DNA of 10,028 nt from NCBI GenBank assembly GCA_023091735.1, contig JALKBU010001519.1, positions 1-10,028 on the forward strand. Reading direction: 5' to 3'. Below the pieces are notes generated by a model. It was given only the letters and a program-made list of their open reading frames with translations, was not told the origin of the DNA and ran no database searches. This stretch comes from Trichomonas tenax. Taxonomy: Eukaryota; Parabasalia; Trichomonadida; Trichomonadidae. The position numbers and the translations under genes are program-made. Positions 7,187 through 10,028 of this stretch are shown here, piece by piece; within the stretch, counting starts at the first letter, position 1, and every line of letters starts with the position of its first letter.

Positions 7187-8300
7187 CTATTGCGGCTTAA
7201 CGTAGTGACAATCGAACGGAGCTTTACATTGAAAACATGTAACATCTGTGACTCTCATTAAAACTTCTGAATAAATATCGACATAAGCATACGGAGGTAT
7301 CATTGTTTGTACCGCGTAATAAGCAGACTTCGTCATTCTTATGTATTTCAAATTTAATGCATCTTCAAAAGTTCCTGAATGAAGCTTTAATAATGTCTAC
7401 GGGAGTATCATCTTCTCCAGGCTTGTGCATCCCTTGATGACTCTGAGAGGGAAATAAGTCATATTATAAGGCAAAACTAAGAATTTCAAATTGAAGCAAT
7501 CCAGAAACATTTCACTGCCACCAAGAGAGAGTGCTCCAAGTGACATATTTACTGTATATAAATTATCCATTTGTGCAAATGCTGCTCGAAATATTTCATA
7601 AGTACCTGTTGTAAATACTAATTCTTTGAGGTAAATCGATCCAGCGAAGGCGAATCCCCATATTCCTCGTACATATTTATTGATAACGAATGTTTCAGAT
7701 GGATTTCTGTGATTAATGACTGAGAATGAATGTTTCGTTGGCAGAATACAAGCATCTATTAACTGTATAGTATTTATTTGAGTTATCGATATAGAAATTT
7801 TTAAGTTTTGTGCAATATCTGAAAGCGCCCTCCATAATAGTTTTGATTGATGAAGGAATGTCAATACTTGTGAGCCCAGTGTAGCTGAATGAGTCTGAAA
7901 GTATGTATAAAAGCTTTGAATGCCTATGAAAAATGACGTGTTCCAAGATTTCGCATCCAAAAAAAGCCTGTACAGCGATTGTTCGTACGCTAGAAGGTAT
8001 GGTTATGGCATTCAGTGATGTACAGTTCTCGAAGGAGTTTTCAGGAATCATTTTAAGATTTTCGCAAATTTGTAAATTTATTTCTTCGAGATTTGAGCAT
8101 CCGGCGCACATTTCCCTGGGTATTTTTCTGACTAGCCTACCTAGAAAAGTTATTCTTATCAGTGTCTTCCGAGATGCAAAAAAATCTATCCCGATTTCAG
8201 TCGTTTCTGATGGGATATTATACGAAATGAGTCCATCTGGAATGTTCGTAAGCACTGATTGAGCCCTTAGAAAAGGAATAAAAACAAAACACAAAAACAT
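7187..8300 (-). pseudogene. BspA-like (TpLRR) surface protein gene, broken by a frameshift and an in-frame stop
   Basis: Read on the minus strand from ATG 8300-8298, the product opens with MFLCFVFIPFLRAQS, a plausible signal peptide. Leucine-rich repeats of the Treponema/BspA type follow, about 23 residues each. Clear units are NAITIPSSVRTIAVQAFFGC and SIDIPSSIKTIMEGAFRYC. This frame stops at TAA 7715-7713. The repeat pattern resumes in the next frame near NPSETFVINKYVRGIWGFAFAG, about +1 relative to the first frame, so an indel lies around 7715-7745. The second frame meets TAG at 7399-7397 directly after MILP, but the same frame continues with TLLKLHSGTFEDALNLKYIR, a normal repeat, and ends in a Cys-containing C-terminus (CFQCKAPFDC) at TAG 7189-7187. 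The whole is about 371 codons. No membrane helix is visible, so the ancestor was secreted or GPI-free soluble. Two independent lesions favour a pseudogene over a sequencing error. Confidence 0.8.
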
Positions 8301-9804
8301 TTAAAAAATTGCCACTTTTCCCAATTAAGCCGAATTTAATCGTTGTGGTTTAACAGTCGGTCTCTACTGTCATTCAGAAAACTAATTTTTCGTTGTGTCA
8401 GCTCAAAATTTGAATAAAGATGAAAAGTGACAGTGATGTAAACAAATAGTGTTCTGCATCATTTATTTCCTTTAAATTTAACATTTAAATATTTTTAACT
8501 TTACATGTCATTTTCATTCAAATATGTCGGAAAAATCAACTTTTTCTTTTTTGTGAAATATCTATGAATTTTAAGGATTTGTGAATGGATAACTGTTCAA
8601 TAATTTTGAGATAAAAAACTGTTCTTTGAAATTGGTCAAGATCCCCAAATTTTGCAAAAAAAGACGGATGTCAAAATCGTGATATTTGAGTGACTTATAA
8701 TTGAAATAGAAACTTCAAACCATGGCTATAATGATCAAACATTGTAGGATTTATAATGTTGTTTTTATGGAATTTCAAATCATTCCGCATCTGTCTGTGC
8801 TAAACACACCCTATACTTAACGAGATCTCGATGCGTGTTTAATGTCGAGACGTGAAATTTTGCATACATATGGGGTATTTCCAAGATAGGATTATATCAA
8901 ATTTAAATAGCTTTAGACTTTGAATATGTGTGTTAAAGGAAGCTGTCGTTTTCCTCACCAAATTGAATGGTTCATATTGAATCGTATTTTTATATCTAAA
9001 CACTTTAATGGTGTATGCTGGAATGCGCCAACTTCAATCAATATATATTCCAATCGATTTTTTTTGGGAGGGTCGCGGATGGATTACACTTGAATGTTGA
9101 CTTTCAAAAGATATCATATACTTCTAGTCTCATAAATGAGTCGAAAATGATAAAAAATAAAGTCAATGATAACTCAATGAGTACACATATTCATTATGCT
9201 TTAGTACAACTGTAGCCAATAGCTTCTGATTGCAGACAAATTATTTTAATGTTGATTTACTCAAAAATATGAGGAAATCAAACTTGCAATTTGATGTGTT
9301 CTTCGAAGTATAAAGATTGTAATAAGTGAATACTATAGGACATGGAGTTTATATATCATTTGCGTGTGCAAAAATGATCTGTTGTTTTTGTTCCAATCTA
9401 GAGATAGCGCTATCTCTTATACCCCCTAGAAATCTGACACTTTGGGTATACCCTTAAGGGACCAATGTAACCATTTCCAAATGCTCAAAATTCTCGAAAA
9501 ATATTTTTCTGACCAATCATTTTTGCACGAATTATAATACGTACAAGACATTGGGAACCAAATTATCATAAAACATATTAAAGATAGAAGCTCTATTTTA
9601 AATTCGACAAAATAAAGCAGGGGGTGACTCCAAACAGTTACATTAATCTCTTAAGCTGAAATAAAAGTTGGAGATAATGATACCGCTTTCTCAATGTCAA
9701 GCATATCAATACTTAGAATGCACTTAGAGATAACACATGAATGAAATATATCAAAAAATATCTCTATAATCTCTACATACATATATTGGGATAATAAATG
9801 AGTA
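8301..9804. other. AT-rich intergenic spacer with several palindromes
   Basis: No supported gene was found on either strand; the longest forward open frame (9015-9215) shows no family pattern. It holds a 10-bp palindrome CGAGATCTCG (8821-8830) and the palindrome cluster at 9366-9528, listed separately. No tRNA, rRNA or snRNA was recognised by eye. Confidence 0.6.
9366..9528. repeat. Nested inverted-repeat cluster
   Basis: The outer arms GTGCAAAAATGAT (9366-9378) and ATCATTTTTGCAC (9516-9528) are exact reverse complements. Between them lie an 18-bp perfect palindrome AGAGATAGCGCTATCTCT (9400-9417), a TATACCC/GGGTATA pair (9418-9424 and 9444-9450) and two abutting 10-bp palindromes, GGGTATACCC (9444-9453) and CCCTTAAGGG (9451-9460). 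No reading frame is associated. It could be the remnant of a foldback/MITE-type element, a structured RNA or a protein-binding region. Confidence 0.5.
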
Positions 9805-10028
9805 TCATAGTTCTGGGATAACTTTAACTTCATCATCTTTTTCTGAGTTATCATTAGCTTGTTGTTCTTCTTCTTGTTTTGGGGTTTCTTCGACAGGATC
9901 GTTCCTCTTTTTTCAGAAAGAAATAAGCGACCGCAAAGCGAAGAGTGTACAGACAACAGCAGCAGTTATGTTATTTGCAGTATACACATAGAGTACTGTC
10001 TTTGGAGATCTGTTCTTTGAAGCATAGT
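9805..10028 (-). pseudogene. 3' end of a single-pass membrane protein gene with an in-frame TGA (partial, runs off the right edge)
   Basis: On the minus strand the frame enters at the window edge (YASKNRSPKTVLYVYT), then gives a hydrophobic segment NNITAAVVCTLFALRSLISF, then TGA at 9915-9913. The same frame continues with KKRNDPVEETPKQEEEQQ and an acidic stretch ending VKVIPEL at TGA 9807-9805. A membrane helix followed by a basic KKR anchor and an acidic tail is the usual end of trichomonad surface proteins, so the TGA looks like a nonsense change of the codon joining helix and tail. An Arg in the middle of the helix is also unusual. The sequence is more GC-balanced than the adjoining spacer, as expected for former coding DNA. 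The protein family cannot be told, because the ectodomain lies outside the window. A truncated but functional protein ending after the helix remains possible. Confidence 0.6.

Noticed and set aside
9015..9215. 66-codon plus-strand open frame
   Set aside because: No domain pattern, AT-driven composition, no Inr before it; likely chance.
9651..9956. 101-codon minus-strand open frame
   Set aside because: It overlaps the membrane-protein 3' end in another frame; the other frame gives a helix, KKR anchor and acidic tail, which is far more protein-like.

Overview
The window looks like nuclear DNA of a parabasalid protist, most probably Trichomonas vaginalis or a close trichomonad. The evidence is AT-rich, gene-poor intergenic DNA, intronless genes with more GC-balanced coding sequence, very short apparent 5' leaders with an Inr-like TCATT just before the ATG, and TAAA motifs on or right after stop codons. 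The gene content agrees: a Treponema/BspA-type leucine-rich-repeat gene, single-pass surface proteins with conserved cytoplasmic tails, and a protein resembling the trichomonad initiator-binding (IBD) family. The species call rests on recognition, not on a search.

Layout. Positions 1-5808 carry three same-strand members of one surface-protein family: the 3' part of a first gene (1-750, cut by the window edge), a complete one (2219-3475) and another complete one (4561-5808). Each complete member has a short hydrophobic N-terminus, a CAP/SCP-like ectodomain, a second conserved ectodomain segment, one membrane helix and a cytoplasmic tail of about 65 residues with a threonine run and shared motifs (TLTFESRQEEYS, RKTIII). 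The first and third genes are almost identical from just before the membrane helix to 55-58 bases past the stop, yet clearly divergent in the ectodomain. This points to gene conversion or a recent 3' segmental duplication.

At 6012-6920 lies a plus-strand gene for a 302-residue protein: a disordered Q/P-rich N-terminal half and a C-terminal domain resembling the trichomonad initiator-binding-domain proteins. Just upstream is a perfect 12-bp-stem hairpin with a GAAA loop that begins inside an Inr-like TCACT.

The minus strand from 8300 to 7187 carries a BspA-like LRR gene broken by a frameshift and an in-frame TAG. At the right edge (10028-9805, minus) is the 3' end of another membrane-protein gene, with an in-frame TGA between its membrane helix and its acidic cytoplasmic tail. 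Both look like pseudogenes unless the assembly is wrong.

The long spacers (751-2218, 3476-4560, 8301-9804) are mostly featureless AT-rich DNA. Exceptions are a coding-like island near 1158-1512 (an E2F-like palindrome, a duplicated 16-mer and a possible degraded BTB-like gene fragment) and a cluster of palindromes and inverted repeats at 9366-9528. Overall this is a surface-antigen-type region: a small tandem CAP family being homogenised at its tails, next to decaying members of other surface families.
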